Assembly: GCA_035548175.1 (NCBI GenBank)
Contig: DASZTO010000052.1
Location: 1 to 64,000, forward strand
Origin: CALCHA01 sp035548175
Lineage (GTDB): Bacteria; Planctomycetota; Phycisphaerae; WQYP01
DNA length: 64,000 nucleotides
Reading direction: 5' to 3'
Part shown: piece by piece, positions 61,818-64,000 of the stretch
How positions within the stretch are numbered: the first letter of the stretch is position 1
How the letters are laid out: every line of letters starts with the position of its first letter
Made by a program: the position numbers and the translations under genes
The notes under the pieces: generated by a model
What the model saw: only the letters and a program-made list of their open reading frames with translations
What the model was told of the DNA's origin: nothing
The model's database searches: none

Positions 61818-63749
61818 ATGGACTTGATCAAGGCGTTAAAGTCGTGGGGAATCCAGGATTCGGCGGAAGTGTACAACATCCGCAACTGGGGCAAGGGGTA
61901 CTTCGGGATCAATGCGGAAGGGAACGTGTGCGTGCATCCGGACCGACAGGAGGGGCGGTCGATCGATTTGAAGCGGCTGGTGGATGAACTGATTCTGCGG
62001 GGCATCAACCTGCCGGTGCTGGTGCGGTTCACGGACATTCTGAAGCACCGGGTGGCGGAGCTGCACGAGGCGTTCAGGAACGCGATCGCGGAGAACGGCT
62101 ATGGCGGCACGTATGCGTGCGTGTATCCGATCAAGGTGAACCAGCAGCGGCACGTGGTGGAGGAGATCGTGGAGTTCGGGAAGCCGTATGGATTCGGCTT
62201 GGAGGCGGGGAGCAAGCCGGAATTGCTGGCGGTGCTGGCGCTGGCGAACAACGGCGATGCGCCGATCATCTGCAACGGCTTCAAGGATGATGAGTTCATT
62301 GAGACGGTGATCCTGGCGCAGAAGCTGGGCAAGAAGGTGATTCCGGTGGTGGAGAAATTCACCGAGCTGGAGCTGATCGTGAAGTATGCGGAGAAGCATG
62401 GGGTGCGGCCGCTGATCGGGGTGCGGGTGAAGCTGGCGACCAAGGGGAGCGGGCGGTGGGAGAGTTCGGGTGGCGCGCGGAGCAAGTTCGGGCTGTTCGT
62501 GGCGGAGGTGCTCAAGGCGCTGGAATATCTCAAGGCGCGGAACATGCAGGACTGCCTGAAGCTGATGCATTTTCACCTGGGCAGCCAGATCACGAACATT
62601 CGCACGGTGAAGACGGCGCTCAATGAAGCGGCGCGGATTTACGCGGAGCTGGCGCGGGCGGGGGCGGGGATGGAGTATCTGGATGTCGGCGGCGGGCTGG
62701 GGGTGGATTACGACGGCTCGCAGACGAATTTCGATTCGAGCATCAATTATTCGCTGCAGGAATACGCCAGCGACGTGGTGTTCCGCATCAAGAGCGTGTG
62801 CGATGAGGCGGGGGTGAAGCATCCGCACATCATCAGCGAGAGCGGACGCGCGATGGTGGCGTATCACAGCGTGCTGGTGTTCAACGTGCTGGGGGTGAGC
62901 GGGTTTGATCTGTTCGACATTCCGGCGGGGCTGCCGGAGGGCGAGGAGTTGCCGCAGCCGGTGCGGGACCTGTTCGACAGTTACCGGGAGATCACGAAGA
63001 AGAATTTCCAGGAGGTGTATCACGATGCGATCCAGCAGCGGGACGAATCGCTGAATCTGTTCAATCTCGGGTACCTGAGTCTGGAATTGCGCAGCCTGAC
63101 GGAGAAACTGTTCTGGGGCGTGTGCGGGAAGATTCTGAAGATTCTCAAGGACAGCGATTACGTGGGGGACGATTTTGAGAATCTGGAGGCGCAGCTGTCG
63201 GACACGTATTTCTGCAATTTTTCGCTGTTCCAGAGCATGCCGGACGCGTGGGCGATCAAGCAGCTTTTCCCGGTGATGCCGATCCACCGGTTGAAGGAGG
63301 AGCCGACGCGGCGGGGGGTTCTGGCGGACATCACGTGCGATTCGGATGGGAAGATCGACGCGTTCATCGACCTGCGCGATGTGAAGAAGACGCTGGAGCT
63401 GCACGAGTTTGACGGGCGGGAGTATTACATCGGGGCGTTTCTGGTGGGGGCGTACCAGGAAATTCTGGGCGACCTGCACAACCTGCTGGGGGACACGAAT
63501 GCGGTGCATGTGACGATGCAGCCGGATGGCAGCCCGAGCATCGATGAGGTCGTGCGCGGGGACACGGTGCGCGAGGTGCTCAGCTATGTGCAGTTCAGCA
63601 GCGATGCGCTGGAAGGGAAATTGCGGAAGCAGATCGAGGGGGCGGTGCGCGAGAAGCGGATCACGCTGGAGGAGGGGGCGCAGTTGATGCGGTATTACGA
63701 GGATGGGATGCGGGGGTATACGTATCTGGAGGAGCCCAGCGCGTATTGA
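61818..63749 (+). CDS. speA: Biosynthetic arginine decarboxylase
   Basis: This 643-residue PLP enzyme turns arginine into agmatine. The PLP lysine lies in YACVYPIKVNQQRHVVEEI, and HFHLGSQI, DVGGGLGVDYDGS and ESGRAMVAYHSVLVFNVLG follow in SpeA order. Length is normal for SpeA. It starts at 61818, after a weak ribosome site. It is part of polyamine synthesis; agmatinase is not adjacent. Codons end mostly in G. Confidence 0.94.
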   Translation: MDLIKALKSWGIQDSAEVYNIRNWGKGYFGINAEGNVCVHPDRQEGRSIDLKRLVDELILRGINLPVLVRFTDILKHRVAELHEAFRNAIAENGYGGTYACVYPIKVNQQRHVVEEIVEFGKPYGFGLEAGSKPELLAVLALANNGDAPIICNGFKDDEFIETVILAQKLGKKVIPVVEKFTELELIVKYAEKHGVRPLIGVRVKLATKGSGRWESSGGARSKFGLFVAEVLKALEYLKARNMQDCLKLMHFHLGSQITNIRTVKTALNEAARIYAELARAGAGMEYLDVGGGLGVDYDGSQTNFDSSINYSLQEYASDVVFRIKSVCDEAGVKHPHIISESGRAMVAYHSVLVFNVLGVSGFDLFDIPAGLPEGEELPQPVRDLFDSYREITKKNFQEVYHDAIQQRDESLNLFNLGYLSLELRSLTEKLFWGVCGKILKILKDSDYVGDDFENLEAQLSDTYFCNFSLFQSMPDAWAIKQLFPVMPIHRLKEEPTRRGVLADITCDSDGKIDAFIDLRDVKKTLELHEFDGREYYIGAFLVGAYQEILGDLHNLLGDTNAVHVTMQPDGSPSIDEVVRGDTVREVLSYVQFSSDALEGKLRKQIEGAVREKRITLEEGAQLMRYYEDGMRGYTYLEEPSAY

Positions 63750-63849
63750 TGGAGGGGGCGCGAGGTGGGGCGCCGGGGAAGTTCTCGCCTGCGGTGCGGG
63801 GGGGGGGTAGGATGTGGGCGGGCAGTCAGGCGGGAGCGAGGAAGTCGCG

Positions 63850-64000
63850 ATGGAACAGGTGGTGGCGGGATTTATCTGCTTTGGCGTGTTTCTGTGCCTG
63901 GCGGCGCTGGCGTTTTCGATTGCGGCGCTGACGTGGCTGGACCGGCTGAAGAAGGAACTGCGGGGAGCGCGCAAGCAGACGGCATTGCTGGAATCGCAGG
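63850..64000 (+). CDS. Start of a one-TM protein (partial)
   Basis: The frame opens MEQVVAGFICFGVFLCLAALAF, one TM segment, and continues with a basic LDRLKKELRGARKQTALLE, probably a coiled coil. It runs off the right edge after 50 codons. GAGGAA lies just before the ATG. Function is unknown. Confidence 0.55.
   Translation, partial: MEQVVAGFICFGVFLCLAALAFSIAALTWLDRLKKELRGARKQTALLESQ

Noticed and set aside
61836..63974. A 712-residue minus-strand frame rich in Arg, His and Gln
   Set aside because: It is the antisense of speA.

Overview
The window is high-GC bacterial DNA, almost fully coding. It looks like a chromosomal segment of a planctomycete, most likely of the Phycisphaerae type. This is an inference from three things: a complete alternative complex III plus caa3-type oxidase operon, a PEP-CTERM surface protein, and a mixture of GspE, STAS, PilZ and pseudopilin genes with many conserved-hypothetical membrane proteins. 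I saw no rRNA genes, tRNA genes, insertion sequences or CRISPR arrays.

Layout. 0-0.6 kb: end of an unknown gene and a vapBC toxin-antitoxin remnant. 0.6-10.2 kb, minus strand: GNAT acetyltransferase, secreted protein, GspE-type ATPase, STAS protein, glycosyltransferase, LeuC, a large membrane protein, NAD kinase and a small membrane protein. 10.2-18.3 kb, plus strand: a structured leader and PIN-PhoH protein, a UPF0175/DUF3368 toxin-antitoxin pair, an FAH-family enzyme, a CDGSH protein, a receiver-like protein, glycerol kinase, an orphan HTH antitoxin and glycyl-tRNA synthetase. 18.4-33.7 kb: one long respiratory operon behind a near-consensus promoter, actABCDEF, an unknown one-TM protein, SCO, and oxidase subunits II, I, III, IV and a second III-like subunit. 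Together they should carry electrons from menaquinol through alternative complex III to an A2-type haem-copper oxidase.

33.7-47.4 kb: TPR protein, MoeA, CPBP protease, two small membrane proteins, PheT, a Fur-family regulator, M29 aminopeptidase, TlpA-like thioredoxin, ArfB, NhaD-like antiporter, CysK and an unknown protein. 47.4-59.6 kb, minus strand: PAP2-type phosphatase, a cluster around a PEP-CTERM protein (membrane protein, partial duplicate, unknown protein, C39-like protease), a GH51 arabinofuranosidase, an ECF sigma/anti-sigma pair with a large membrane protein, an M50 protease and a Nudix hydrolase. 59.7-64 kb, plus strand: PilZ protein, two pseudopilins, a candidate minus-strand structured RNA, SpeA arginine decarboxylase and the start of a membrane protein.

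The most unusual items are a dispersed repeat family built from CACGAAA-like units, one copy being a 263-bp nested inverted repeat between convergent genes; a candidate structured RNA with a strong terminator at 61.5 kb; a mosaic glycyl-tRNA synthetase; a promoter/operator region before the respiratory operon; a PEP-CTERM gene with a partial duplicate that looks gene-converted; and a change of strand composition around 46-48 kb that does not follow gene direction.
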